Below are positions 50,135 to 59,238 of a DNA stretch of 64,000 bases, piece by piece; within the stretch, counting starts at the first letter, position 1; the number at the start of each line of letters is the position of its first letter. The position numbers and the translations under genes were made by a program. The notes under the pieces were generated by a model. It was not told where the DNA came from. It saw only the letters and a program-made list of their open reading frames with translations, and made no database searches. This DNA comes from an uncultured Nocardioides sp. (GTDB lineage Bacteria > Actinomycetota > Actinomycetes > Propionibacteriales > Nocardioidaceae): positions 1,860,001 through 1,924,000 of the forward strand of contig NZ_CANKZF010000001.1 in NCBI RefSeq assembly GCF_947488515.1. The letters are read 5' to 3'.

Positions 50135-51355
50135 TCAGCGGCGACGGAACAGGACCCAGCCGGCCGTCGCCGCGACCAGGGCCGACCCGGTGACCGCCGA
50201 CTGGACGGCCAAGGCAGTTCCGAACCCGAGTGCGGCGACGGTCGCGGACACCGTGACGAGGACCGCGTAGAAGGCACGCAGCGCCACGACCCGCCTCGTG
50301 TGCCCCCGGGACAGCATGAGGGCGATGCTCCCGGTCCAGGTCGCCAGGCCCACCATCTCCAGACCCGTCACCGGCAGCACCACTACGGCGGTGGACCAGG
50401 TCGGGCCCAGGACCGCCTCGCCCCAGCTGCGGGGGACGACGTAGAGCATCAGCGTCCACCCGGCCGCCACGAGAGCGACCGCGCCGCTGACGGCGACGGA
50501 CAGGCGTACGCGGTGCTGCTCGCGCCGGCGCACCAGCTCCGCCACCAGCCCGGTGCCGGCCGCCGAGATGAGCACGTTGAGGGGTGTCATCAGAGTCGAC
50601 GCCCCGCGGATCGTCCCGACGGCGCTCGAGGACAGCACGGCCGCGGTCATCGTGATGACCACGAACGGTGCCGCGGCGCCGAGCGCGGCGTCCCACAGCA
50701 GGTGCCACCGCCGTCGGTCGCGGCGGAACCAGTCGACGGTCCCCGCCGCACGGGGCAGGGCCAGGCACGACGCGATGACGACGAGGGCGAGCAACGCGCC
50801 GAGGAGCCACATCCCGACGGCGACCGCCAGCCGGACGGGCTCGACCACCAGGCTCCAGGTGAAGGTCGCCGCCAGGACCACCAGCCACACAATGTCGGAC
50901 GCGAGCGCCACGACGGGCCGACCCTGGCCCAGGCTGACGTAGCGCCCGAGGTCCTGCGCCAGCAGCGCCGGCGAGGCCACGGCCGCCAAGAGCAGCATGA
51001 CCGTGCTCGTGGTCGGCAGCTGGAAGAGCTGCACGACCACCGAGCCGACGACGGCCACCAGGATGCCGTAGGTCAAGGAGACCGCGAGGCTGCGGCCTAC
51101 GTAGTCGCGCTGGCGGTCGGGTGGGATGTCGACCAGGTCGGTCGTGAGCGGCACGCCGAGGCTCGACCGCCCCAGGCTGGTGCCGTAGGTGAGGACGGCG
51201 TAGATCACCACGAAGGCGCCGAAGACCTCCGTCGTGCTCGACCGGGCGACGAGGAGCAGGAGCAGGAAGTTGCTCGCGCTGCTGACGCCCTGGTCCAGGA
51301 GGACGTAGAGCCCGCGGCGGGCCGACGCCCTGGATGCACTCTGGGATGCACTCAC
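50135..51355 (-). CDS. Oligosaccharide flippase family protein (Wzx-like)
   Basis: 406-residue MATE/MVF-type membrane protein with about 12 helices and the start RRGLYVLLDQGVSSASNFLLLLLVARSS, typical of polysaccharide-export flippases. It would move the undecaprenyl-linked repeat unit across the membrane. The GTG at 51355 has GGAAGGA at 8 nt upstream. It is the last gene of the PglF-CapG operon, 57 nt after capG. Confidence 0.78.
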   Translation of the reverse strand: MSASQSASRASARRGLYVLLDQGVSSASNFLLLLLVARSSTTEVFGAFVVIYAVLTYGTSLGRSSLGVPLTTDLVDIPPDRQRDYVGRSLAVSLTYGILVAVVGSVVVQLFQLPTTSTVMLLLAAVASPALLAQDLGRYVSLGQGRPVVALASDIVWLVVLAATFTWSLVVEPVRLAVAVGMWLLGALLALVVIASCLALPRAAGTVDWFRRDRRRWHLLWDAALGAAAPFVVITMTAAVLSSSAVGTIRGASTLMTPLNVLISAAGTGLVAELVRRREQHRVRLSVAVSGAVALVAAGWTLMLYVVPRSWGEAVLGPTWSTAVVVLPVTGLEMVGLATWTGSIALMLSRGHTRRVVALRAFYAVLVTVSATVAALGFGTALAVQSAVTGSALVAATAGWVLFRRR

Positions 51356-51412
51356 GGATGCGCTTCCTTCCGGCCAGCGGCTCTGCTCCAGGTGGTCGAG
51401 GTGGCTCCTCGG

Positions 51413-52525
51413 TCAGCTGCGGATGCCCAGCCAGCTCTCGTAGCGCCCGTGGGTGGACAGGATGAAGCCCACGGCACGCCTCGAGCAGTCGGCGATGCGG
51501 TAGTCCTCGGGCACCCGTAAGGCGCGCTCGTCGTCGGAGACGGCGAACCGCACCGCCTCGACCACGTTGGCCGCGTCCAGGCCGGTCATCAAGATGGAGG
51601 CCGAGTCGAGCGCTTCGGGACGCTCGATGGAGTCGCGGAGGGTCACCGCCGGGAAGTCGAGCAACGACGACTCCTCCGAGATCGTGCCCGAGTCGGAGAG
51701 CACGCAGTAGGACTGCTTCTGGAGCTTGTTGTAGTCGAGGAAACCCAGCGGCTCGTGGAAGGTGATGCCCTCCGTCGACCGGCCCAGCGCGTCGAGCCTC
51801 TTGCGGGTGCGCGGGTGGGTGGAGACGAGCACCGGCATTCCAGTGTCGGCGACGACGCCCTCGAGGCAGTCGAGCAGCAGGTTGAGCCGGTCGGGGTTGT
51901 CGACGTTCTCCTCGCGGTGTGCACTGACGAGGACGTAACCCTGCGGCGTCAGTCCGAGGCGCTCGACGGCGTCGGAGGCCTCGATCGCGTCGGCGTGGGC
52001 GGCGAGCACCTCCTTCATCGGCGATCCGGTCTTGAGGATGCGCCGCGGGTGCAGACCCTCGGCGAGCAGGTTGCGTCGGGCGTGCTCGGTGTAGACGAGG
52101 TTGAAGTCGGCGACGTGGTCGACGAGGCGCCGGTTGGTCTCCTCCGGCACGTTCTCGTCGAAGCACCGGTTGCCCGCCTCCATGTGGTAGACGGGGATGC
52201 GCATGCGCTTGGCCATCACGGCTGCCAGGCAGCTGTTCGTGTCGCCGAGCACGAGCACGGCGTCAGGGCGCTCCTCGACCAGCACCTCTTCGGTCTTGAT
52301 GAGGACCTCGCCCAGCACCCGGCCGAGGCTGCTCGTGTCCACGTCGAGCAGGTGGTCGGGAGTTCGCAGACCGAGCTCGGAGAAGAAGATCTCATTGAGG
52401 TTGTGGTCGTAGTTCTGCCCGGTGTGCACCAGCACGTGGTCGACCGTGCTGTCGAGCAGCTTGATCGTCTCGGACAGCCGGATGATCTCCGGGCGGGTCC
52501 CGACGACGGTCATCACCTTGGTCAT
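51413..52525 (-). CDS. capG: UDP-N-acetyl-L-fucosamine synthase-type 2-epimerase
   Basis: 370-residue UDP-sugar 2-epimerase of the WecB fold. Signature motifs are VGTRPEIIRLSETIKLL, HTGQNYDHNLNEIFF, VLGDTNSCLAAV, EAGNRCFDENVPEETNRRLVDHVAD, SAHREENVDNP and SDSGTISEES. Alone it would be called WecB, but its 4-nt overlap with capF and the upstream capE identify it as CapG/WbjD, which performs the final C-2 epimerisation to UDP-L-FucNAc. AGGAGG lies 6 nt before the ATG. Confidence 0.88.
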   Translation of the reverse strand: MTKVMTVVGTRPEIIRLSETIKLLDSTVDHVLVHTGQNYDHNLNEIFFSELGLRTPDHLLDVDTSSLGRVLGEVLIKTEEVLVEERPDAVLVLGDTNSCLAAVMAKRMRIPVYHMEAGNRCFDENVPEETNRRLVDHVADFNLVYTEHARRNLLAEGLHPRRILKTGSPMKEVLAAHADAIEASDAVERLGLTPQGYVLVSAHREENVDNPDRLNLLLDCLEGVVADTGMPVLVSTHPRTRKRLDALGRSTEGITFHEPLGFLDYNKLQKQSYCVLSDSGTISEESSLLDFPAVTLRDSIERPEALDSASILMTGLDAANVVEAVRFAVSDDERALRVPEDYRIADCSRRAVGFILSTHGRYESWLGIRS

Positions 52526-53637
52526 GCGGTCTCCTCCTGAGCCGGTCGCACGACCGGCTCGTGGATGGTGTCGGGCGCTTCGGGGTCGAAGAGCGAGTCG
52601 GTCCAGAAGAGAGTGGTGAGCACACCGTCGCCGACGTTGGTGATCTCGTGCGACCACATCGTCGGCATGTCGATCACCGCGGGCCGATCTCCGGACACGG
52701 GGAACTCGAGGACGTCGTCGTGGAACATGCGACGCAGCCGGATGACCGCCTCGCCGTCGAGCACCACGAACCGCTCGATCTTGTGCAGGTGGTAGTGGAT
52801 ACCGCGGGTGACGCCGGGCACGGTCGTGGAGACGAACGTCTGCCCGCCACTTCCGTGCGTGCGCACAGTCTCCACCAGCCTGCCGCGCTGGTCGCTGCGC
52901 GGCTCGAGCGCGAGCGGGTAGTGCTGCGGGAAGAGGGCCGCGCGATAGGTGTTGAACAGGTCGCGCTCGAAGTCGTCAGCCATCGCGGGGATGTCGGCGC
53001 TCGGGACGTAGGTCGCGTGGAAACGCTCGAGCGCGTCCCAGACCGCCTGCACCGATGTCGGGTGCGCGGCCGGACGCACGGTGCCCGCCGAGCTGGGCTC
53101 GAGCGCGTCCAGGAGCGCCTGGGCGGCGCCCTGCGCGTGCAGAAGCTCGATGGGCCGGTCGGCAATCTCCGGGCGCGCGCCCGCGATGGCTCGGGCGACG
53201 AAGGTCGCCACGAACGAGTTGTAGCCCGGCCGCCCGTGCTCCCCGAAGAGATTGGGCAGATGGACGTCGACGAAGCGACCGCCGGTCTGCTCGGCCGCTG
53301 TTCGCAGCACCGCGGCGGCCTGCTCCTTGCCCTGGGCGTACGCCGATCCGTTGCCGACCTGGATCGAGTTCGCGAAGACGACCGTCATCCCGGTCGTGCC
53401 CTCGAGCGCGTCGGCTACACCTCGGGCGAGAACGACGTTGCCGTCGATCAGCTCGTCGTCCGGGGCGCGGTTCACGCCGGCGACGTGGATCACCGCGTCG
53501 ACGTCTGCGGCCAGCTCGGGGAGGCGGTGCCAGTCGGCGCGTCCGACCGGCACGATCTCGTGCTCGGTGGCGGCGTGGACGCGGCAGCGCAGGTGCCAGC
53601 CGAGGAAGCCCTCGGCGCCGGTCACGAGCAGCCTCAC
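52522..53637 (-). CDS. capF: CapF-type bifunctional SDR/cupin, UDP-L-FucNAc biosynthesis
   Basis: 371-residue enzyme with an N-terminal NAD(P)-binding reductase domain (TGAEGFLGWHL; FANSIQVGNGSAYAQGKEQA) and a C-terminal cupin (about 245-371) with the zinc-site region TRGIHYHLHKIERFVVL. This domain pair is diagnostic of CapF/WbjC, which epimerises at C-3 and reduces C-4 of the CapE product. GTG start, overlapping the capE stop by 4 nt and overlapping capG by 4 nt at its end. Confidence 0.9.
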   Translation of the reverse strand: MRLLVTGAEGFLGWHLRCRVHAATEHEIVPVGRADWHRLPELAADVDAVIHVAGVNRAPDDELIDGNVVLARGVADALEGTTGMTVVFANSIQVGNGSAYAQGKEQAAAVLRTAAEQTGGRFVDVHLPNLFGEHGRPGYNSFVATFVARAIAGARPEIADRPIELLHAQGAAQALLDALEPSSAGTVRPAAHPTSVQAVWDALERFHATYVPSADIPAMADDFERDLFNTYRAALFPQHYPLALEPRSDQRGRLVETVRTHGSGGQTFVSTTVPGVTRGIHYHLHKIERFVVLDGEAVIRLRRMFHDDVLEFPVSGDRPAVIDMPTMWSHEITNVGDGVLTTLFWTDSLFDPEAPDTIHEPVVRPAQEETA

Positions 53638-54692
53638 GCGCGCAGCTCCAGGTCGGCCGCGACCTCGGGGATCGTGCGCAGGAGCGCCACGGTCTGCTCG
53701 ACGTCGAGCAACGCGACCGAGTCGGAGGAGTAGTCGGTCGTCGTGTCGATCTCCTCCTCGCCCTCGCTGAAGTACTTCTCGTACTGCAGGCCGCGGTCAT
53801 CGAGCGGGACCCTGAAGTAGTCGCCCTGGTCGGCCGCCTTCGCGATCTCCTCGCGGGTCAGCAGCGTCTCGTGCAGCTTCTCGCCGTGCCGGGTGCCGAT
53901 GCGGTGGATCTCCGGCTCGTCCTGCCCGAACAGCCGACCCACGGCGGTGGCGAGCGTCGCCACGGTCGTCGACGCCGCCTTGCGCACGAACAGGTCGCCC
54001 GGTTGCGCGTGCAGGAACGCGTGCTTGACGAGGTCGACGGAGTCGGCGAGCGACATGAGGAACCGGGTCATCCGCGGGTCGGTGATGGTGAGCGGCTTGC
54101 CCTCCTTGAGGAGGGAGATGAAGGCCGGGATCACGGAGCCGCGGGAGTACATCACGTTGCCGTAGCGGGTGACGGACACCGTCATGTCGGCGTTGACGTG
54201 GTTGCGGGCGAAGGCCTGGGCGGTCTTCTCCATCAGCGCCTTCGACATGCCCATGGCGTTGACCGGGTAGACGGCCTTGTCGGTGCTCAGCAGCACCACG
54301 GACCGCACGCCCGCCGCGGCGCTGGCCTCGATGACGTTGTGGCTGCCGACGACGTTGGTCTTCACCGCCTGCTGGGGGAAGAACTCGCACGACGGCACCT
54401 GCTTGAGGGCGGCAGCGTGGAAGACGAAGTCGGCATCGAGCACTGCAGTGCGCACACTGTCGATGTCGCGGACGTCGCCGAGGAAGAAGCGGACGCGCTC
54501 GTCGTTGAAGGTGCGCCGCATCTGGTCCTGCTTGGCCTCATCACGACTGAAGATGTTGATCCTCGCCGCGCCGTCTTCCAGCAGGTGCCGTGCCATGACG
54601 GAGCCGAAGGATCCGGTGCCGCCGGTGATGGTGATGGTGCGGCCGGCGACGGAGGTGTCGTCCGCGCCCGGCGGGCTGGCGGGGGTGGTCAC
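53634..54692 (-). CDS. capE: CapE-type UDP-GlcNAc 4,6-dehydratase/5-epimerase
   Basis: 352-residue extended SDR of the CapE/WbjB/FlaA1 group. It shows ITGGTGSFGSVMARHLL, FSRDEAKQDQMRR, HAAALKQVPSCEF and LSTDKAVYPVNAMGMSKALMEK, where Met replaces the usual catalytic Tyr (MxxxK), as in CapE. It starts UDP-L-FucNAc synthesis from UDP-GlcNAc. The C-terminus RHGEKLHETLLTREE and the tail are also family-like. GTG start, overlapping the aminotransferase stop by 4 nt. Confidence 0.9.
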   Translation of the reverse strand: MTTPASPPGADDTSVAGRTITITGGTGSFGSVMARHLLEDGAARINIFSRDEAKQDQMRRTFNDERVRFFLGDVRDIDSVRTAVLDADFVFHAAALKQVPSCEFFPQQAVKTNVVGSHNVIEASAAAGVRSVVLLSTDKAVYPVNAMGMSKALMEKTAQAFARNHVNADMTVSVTRYGNVMYSRGSVIPAFISLLKEGKPLTITDPRMTRFLMSLADSVDLVKHAFLHAQPGDLFVRKAASTTVATLATAVGRLFGQDEPEIHRIGTRHGEKLHETLLTREEIAKAADQGDYFRVPLDDRGLQYEKYFSEGEEEIDTTTDYSSDSVALLDVEQTVALLRTIPEVAADLELRA

Positions 54693-55846
54693 AGGGTCTT
54701 CCTTTCGAGGAACGTACGGACGTGCGCGACGACCCGCTCGAACTGGTCATCGGTGAGGGCGGACCCGCTAGGCAGGGACAGCCCGGTGTGGAACAGCCGC
54801 TCGGACGTGCCGTTGGTGTAGGCCGGCCGGTCGGCGAAGATCGGTTGGAGGTGCATCGGCTTCCACAGCGGGCGCGCCTCGATGTCGGACTCGGCCAGGT
54901 GGAGCCGCAGGTCGTCGGCACTCCACCCGGTCACCTTCTCGTCGACAAGCACCGAGGTGAGCCAGAAGTTGTCGTGGTCCTCGCCTGCCGCGGCGTCGGC
55001 GCCGTCCTCGCCCCCGAATATGGTGAGACCGTCGATCGGTGCCACAAGGTCGCGGTAGCGGCGGCGCCAGCCGCGGCGGCGCTCGAGCATCTCGGGGAGG
55101 CGGGCCAGCTGGGCCCGGCCCACGGCGGCCAGCAGGTTGGACAGGCGGTAGTTGTAGCCGATGTCGACGTGCTCGTAGTGCACCACCGGCTGACGCGCCT
55201 GGGTGGCGAGGTATCGGGTGCGCTCGGCCATGTCGGGGTCGTCGCACAGCAGCGCGCCGCCGCCGGAGGTCGTGATGATCTTGTTGCCGTTGAACGACAC
55301 CACGGCGGCGACGCCATCAGCGCCGGCGGGGCGGCCGTCGCGGCGAGCCCCCAGGGACTCGGCGGCGTCGACGAGCACCGGCACGCCGTGTCGCGCGGCC
55401 ACGGCACCCACTCGGGCATGGTCGGCGACCTTGCCCAGCAGGTCCACAGGGACAACGGCAGCGACGTGGGCGCCGGACCGGACCTGGTCCTTGATGGCCG
55501 CGTCAACCAGCGCTGGGTCGAGGTTGCCCGTCTCGTCAGAGTCCACGAAGACGGGCGTCGCGCCGGTGTAGGTGATCGCGTTGGCGGTCGCTGCGAACGT
55601 CATCGACGAGGTGATGACGACGTCGCCGGGGCCTACGCCGAGGTGCAGCAGCCCGAGGTGGAGTGCCGCAGTGCCCGAGCTCAGAGCCACCGCCAGCGAC
55701 CGTCCGGTCGCCTCGGCGAGCTCGGCCTCGAAGGCGTCGACCTCGGGCCCGAGCGGAGCGACCCATCCGGATCGCAGCGCGCGGACGAGTGCGTCCTCCT
55801 CGGCCTGCGTCACGTCGGGGGAGGACATGTAGGTGCGGTCAGCCAC
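54689..55846 (-). CDS. DegT/DnrJ/EryC1/StrS aminotransferase (PglE/PseC-like)
   Basis: 385-residue sugar aminotransferase. It has the PLP features SGTAALHLGL, VPVDLLG, DAAESLGARRDGR and the Schiff-base lysine Lys189 in VVSFNGNKIITTSGGGALL, plus the C-terminal RPLWKPMHLQP substrate signature. Overlapping the PglF-like dehydratase by 8 nt, it should aminate the 4-keto-6-deoxy sugar to a UDP-4-amino-4,6-dideoxy-N-acetylhexosamine (as PglE does). The stop overlaps the capE start. Confidence 0.88.
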   Translation of the reverse strand: MADRTYMSSPDVTQAEEDALVRALRSGWVAPLGPEVDAFEAELAEATGRSLAVALSSGTAALHLGLLHLGVGPGDVVITSSMTFAATANAITYTGATPVFVDSDETGNLDPALVDAAIKDQVRSGAHVAAVVPVDLLGKVADHARVGAVAARHGVPVLVDAAESLGARRDGRPAGADGVAAVVSFNGNKIITTSGGGALLCDDPDMAERTRYLATQARQPVVHYEHVDIGYNYRLSNLLAAVGRAQLARLPEMLERRRGWRRRYRDLVAPIDGLTIFGGEDGADAAAGEDHDNFWLTSVLVDEKVTGWSADDLRLHLAESDIEARPLWKPMHLQPIFADRPAYTNGTSERLFHTGLSLPSGSALTDDQFERVVAHVRTFLERKTL

Positions 55847-57653
55847 GGGTCTCCCGCCATGCGGTCAGGTCGCTGAGCTCGATCGGGTCGATGGGGGGAA
55901 CTGACACGGCGCGGATCATCGGGTGTGCCGTGGCGCAGGCTTCCTCATCATCAGAGAAGAGAACCTCGTGGAGCTTTTCACCATGCCGCAGCCCGCTGAA
56001 GACGATGTCGACACCGTTCGCGCCAGACAGCGAGATCATTCGCCTGGCGACGTCGAGGATCCGGACCGGCTCCCCCATCTCCAGCACCATCACCGCACCC
56101 CCGTCGCCGATCGCACCGGCCTGCACGACCAGCTCGCATGCCTCGGGGATCGTCATGAAGTACCGGGTGACATCGGGGTGCGTCACGGTGACGGGCCCAC
56201 CTCCGGCGATCTGAGCGTTGAACGTGTGGAGCATGGAGCCCCGTGAACCCAGGACGTTGCCGAAGCGCACCGACATGTAGGGCAGTCCCGTCGACTCCGC
56301 CTGCCAGGCCGTGAGCTGCTCGGCGAGCCTCTTGGTCGAACCCAGCACGCTCGTGGCGTCAGCGGCCTTGTCGGTCGAGATGTTCACGAACCGCTCGACG
56401 CCGAACTCCGCGGACAGCTGCAGCAGGTTCAGTGTGCCGAGCACATTCGTCTTCCAACCCTCGGCCGGGAAACGCTCGAGCATCGGCAAGTGCTTCAGCG
56501 CCGCAGCGTGGAAGACGATGTCCGGGCGCGCCTCCGCGAAGACCAGGCGCAGGCTCTCGATGTCGCGGATGTCGGCCAGCACCGTCTCGGGGGAGTCGAG
56601 CAGTCCATGTCCGTAGATAGCGAGCTGGACGGCGTGCAAGGCCGACTCGTCGCGGTCCAGAAGGCTTAGCGACGCTGGCCCGAATCGGTGCACCTGACGC
56701 GCGAGCTCAGCTCCGATGGAGCCGCCCGCACCGGTGATGAGCACCCTCTTGCCGCTGAGGTAGCCAGCGATGGAGGACAGGTCGGTCTCGATCTGGCGTC
56801 GTCCCAGAACGTCGCTGATCTCCACACGGCGGATGTCGACCGGCTTCACCCGGCCATCCGCGAGATCTCCGAGCCTCGGCAGGACGTAGACCTCGAGACC
56901 CGCCGCCGAGGCGTCCCGCTGAACGCGGTCGACCAGGCTCCCGGACGCGTTCGGGATCGCAAGCACCACGACCGAAACGTCCAGCGCCTCGGCGACCTCG
57001 CGCAAGGAGGTCCCGGTTCCCACCACGGGCACGCCGTGGATTCGCAGGTGCCGCTTTCCCGGGTTGTCGTCCAGGAAGCCGACGACCCGCAGAGCGAGGT
57101 TGCGGTCCGCGCGGGCCAGGCGCAGCACCTGTCGACCGGCGTCGCCCGCTCCGTAGATGAGCACTGGCCGCCCGGACCTGAGACGCGACTCCTGCCCGCG
57201 GTCCCGCAAGGCTCGGTAGAACCAGCGTCCGGCTGCTGCGGCGACCAGAGCCATGGGCGGCACCAGTACAGGGAGGCTCCGGGGCAGGGTCGGGTTCAGG
57301 AACGGCGCTGTCACGACGGTGACAGCTCCGACCGCGAGGAAGTGAAGAGCAAGGCCCAACGCCTCGTCGAAGGAACCCACCAGGAAGCGCCCGCGGTAGA
57401 ACTTGGTGGCCGTGCCGATGAGCAGGATCAGAAGCCAGGACAGCACCAGGTAGCGAAGGACTGCCTCCCACTGCACGTCGGTGATGCGGAAGGAGTAGCG
57501 CAGGCCGATGACAAAGACCGCGCCCAGCGTCCAGCAGAAGAGGTCCCACACCGCCAGCGCGCCGCGGCGCACCACACCGTTGGACAACATGGCCCGGACC
57601 CCGTCAACCTCGCTAGACAACAACCCGGCCATGCTAACGCCACGACTGCGCAT
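55839..57653 (-). CDS. Membrane-bound UDP-sugar 4,6-dehydratase (PglF/FlaA1-like)
   Basis: 604-residue protein with four N-terminal membrane helices (about 33-145), a CoA-binding-like Rossmann domain (GAGDAGRQ, 168-175) and the catalytic SDR domain (TGAGGSIG, 307-314; HAAALKHLPMLERFP; NISTDKAADATSVLGSTKRLAEQL, with the conserved ThrAspLys of this non-Tyr family). It converts UDP-GlcNAc to UDP-4-keto-6-deoxy-GlcNAc at the membrane. It heads the operon ending with the flippase. A second ATG seven codons in is also possible. Confidence 0.9.
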   Translation of the reverse strand: MRSRGVSMAGLLSSEVDGVRAMLSNGVVRRGALAVWDLFCWTLGAVFVIGLRYSFRITDVQWEAVLRYLVLSWLLILLIGTATKFYRGRFLVGSFDEALGLALHFLAVGAVTVVTAPFLNPTLPRSLPVLVPPMALVAAAAGRWFYRALRDRGQESRLRSGRPVLIYGAGDAGRQVLRLARADRNLALRVVGFLDDNPGKRHLRIHGVPVVGTGTSLREVAEALDVSVVVLAIPNASGSLVDRVQRDASAAGLEVYVLPRLGDLADGRVKPVDIRRVEISDVLGRRQIETDLSSIAGYLSGKRVLITGAGGSIGAELARQVHRFGPASLSLLDRDESALHAVQLAIYGHGLLDSPETVLADIRDIESLRLVFAEARPDIVFHAAALKHLPMLERFPAEGWKTNVLGTLNLLQLSAEFGVERFVNISTDKAADATSVLGSTKRLAEQLTAWQAESTGLPYMSVRFGNVLGSRGSMLHTFNAQIAGGGPVTVTHPDVTRYFMTIPEACELVVQAGAIGDGGAVMVLEMGEPVRILDVARRMISLSGANGVDIVFSGLRHGEKLHEVLFSDDEEACATAHPMIRAVSVPPIDPIELSDLTAWRETRG

Positions 57654-57721
57654 CCCGTTGATCGGTCAGCGCGCCGGCCCGAAGCACGCTCAGGCCTGCG
57701 CGGCCTCTACCCTTGGCGCCT

Positions 57722-57740
57722 GATCGCCGAGGCGGCGATC
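57722..57740. other. Hairpin in divergent promoter region
   Basis: Perfect GATCGCC/GGCGATC stem with a 5-nt loop, 33 nt before the ATG at 57773, in the 119-bp gap between divergent polysaccharide genes. It could be an operator or a leader structure. Confidence 0.3.
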
Positions 57741-57772
57741 CAGCAAGCACGGACCCGACCCGGAGCCATCCC

Positions 57773-59206
57773 ATGCCCCAGCACGACCCGCCCCGCAGCC
57801 ACGCTGGCGGCAGCCGGGAAGCATGGGCCCGCCTCATCGACTGGCACGATCGCCGTCCCCGCGCACGCTTGTCATCCCCTCGGGGGTGGATCTGGGCGGT
57901 GGTGATCGCGGCGTCGTTCTTCTGGATGTCGAATCCATTGGTGTTCGTCCGCGAGTTCGACGACTCGCTCGCAATGACGACCAAGGCCGCGACGGTCGCG
58001 GTGGGGCTGACGCTCCCGTGGCTGCGCCTACCGCGCGTGCCCTGGCCGTGGGTCGCCTTCCTGGTGCTGTGTGCGGCCTCCCAGCTGTGGTCGGTCGACG
58101 ACGGCGCGACCGACGCCTCCGTAGTCCTCTACCTCCACATGACTGTTCTGGCCGTGGTCGTCGCAGCGAACTGCGAGCCCCCCGTCGTGGCGTGGGGAAT
58201 GGCGCTCGGAGGTGCGGCCGTGGTCGCCCTGTCGATCTACGCGTTCGAGAAGACAATGTGGGGCTCTTCCTACGTCGGCGTAGAGGGCCTCGCGTTCGCC
58301 GGGGTGGGGACCAACGAGAACATCCTCGCCTACACCCTCGCGATCTCGCTCGCCGCGGCACTGGCCGTCGGCCGGCCCCGCCAGTGGTGGGCGCTGGCAG
58401 CCTGGCTGACGGTTCTGGCTTCCAACGGGTACGGCCTCTACCTCGCCAACTCGGGCACCGGCTACCTGTCGGTGTTCGCGCTCGTCGTTGCGATCACTTC
58501 GATCCAGCTGTGGCCGGCGATTCGTAGGGCAGGCAGACGTATCGGTGCGGTCTGGGTCCTCGCCGTAGCGGTCCTGCTCCTGGTCATCCTCGGCCTGGTG
58601 GGCGTACTCCTCGGCAAGCAGATCTCCACGGTGTCCGGCCGGTCGCCGTTGTGGGTGGCGGCGTTCGAGTCGACCATGCACTACGCGCCGGTCCTCGGGT
58701 CCGGGTGGGGCGCCGTGTGGGAGCACCCGTGGGACCTCACGGTGCCCAACGACGTGAGTCGTGACATCTACGCCCGGGCCGGCTTCACCCTCGCCCACGG
58801 ACACAACTTCTTCGTCGACGTGCTTCCGGAGATCGGCCTCCTGGGCGTCGCCGTGGCAGTGCTGATGGTTGCCTATGCGGTCCGCGAGGTCCGACGGTGC
58901 GGACTGCAGCCGGGAGCGATCGATCCGCGGTCCGGTCGACTCACGCTGATGGTTCTGGTCGCCCTCCTCGTCTCCGGGGTCTCCGAGCCCATGCTCACGG
59001 TCCCGCTCGGGTGGTGGTCGCTCGCGTTGGTCGTGGCGCTGTCCCGACAGCACGCCCCGCTCCCGACAACCACGCCCAGCCCCCGCAGGCGCGGTGGTCG
59101 ACACGCTGGCGAGGTCGAGGGTGTGCACGGCACGGCCACGACCAGGGACGGCGACGCACCGAGCGGGACAGGCGACTCGGTCGCGGAGACCCCCGCCGGG
59201 CGCTGA
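57773..59206 (+). CDS. O-antigen ligase/polymerase family membrane protein
   Basis: 477-residue membrane protein with about 11 helices, a cytoplasmic N-terminal tail and the Wzy_C/WaaL-type region GTNENILAYTLAISL ... GRSPLWVAAFESTMHYAPVLGSGWG ... HGHNFFVDVLPEIGLLG (the HNFFxxxxxExG pattern is the family hallmark). It would polymerise or ligate the lipid-linked oligosaccharide outside. The ATG at 57773 is preferred to a TTG 60 nt upstream. It has a hydrophilic C-terminal tail of about 50 residues rich in Gly, Arg and Thr. Confidence 0.82.
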   Translation: MPQHDPPRSHAGGSREAWARLIDWHDRRPRARLSSPRGWIWAVVIAASFFWMSNPLVFVREFDDSLAMTTKAATVAVGLTLPWLRLPRVPWPWVAFLVLCAASQLWSVDDGATDASVVLYLHMTVLAVVVAANCEPPVVAWGMALGGAAVVALSIYAFEKTMWGSSYVGVEGLAFAGVGTNENILAYTLAISLAAALAVGRPRQWWALAAWLTVLASNGYGLYLANSGTGYLSVFALVVAITSIQLWPAIRRAGRRIGAVWVLAVAVLLLVILGLVGVLLGKQISTVSGRSPLWVAAFESTMHYAPVLGSGWGAVWEHPWDLTVPNDVSRDIYARAGFTLAHGHNFFVDVLPEIGLLGVAVAVLMVAYAVREVRRCGLQPGAIDPRSGRLTLMVLVALLVSGVSEPMLTVPLGWWSLALVVALSRQHAPLPTTTPSPRRRGGRHAGEVEGVHGTATTRDGDAPSGTGDSVAETPAGR

Positions 59207-59211
59207 GCCGC

Positions 59212-59238
59212 AGGGGCGCGTAGCCCGACCCCGCCCCT
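59212..59238. terminator. Hairpin between convergent polymerase and GH16 genes
   Basis: AGGGGCG (59212-59218) pairs with CGCCCCT (59232-59238), reaching the first base of the GH16 stop codon; likely a shared terminator. Confidence 0.45.

Noticed and set aside
51413..52525. WecB (UDP-GlcNAc 2-epimerase for ManNAc) as the specific function
   Set aside because: The fold is the same, but the tight capE-capF-capG order makes the UDP-L-FucNAc epimerase the better call.
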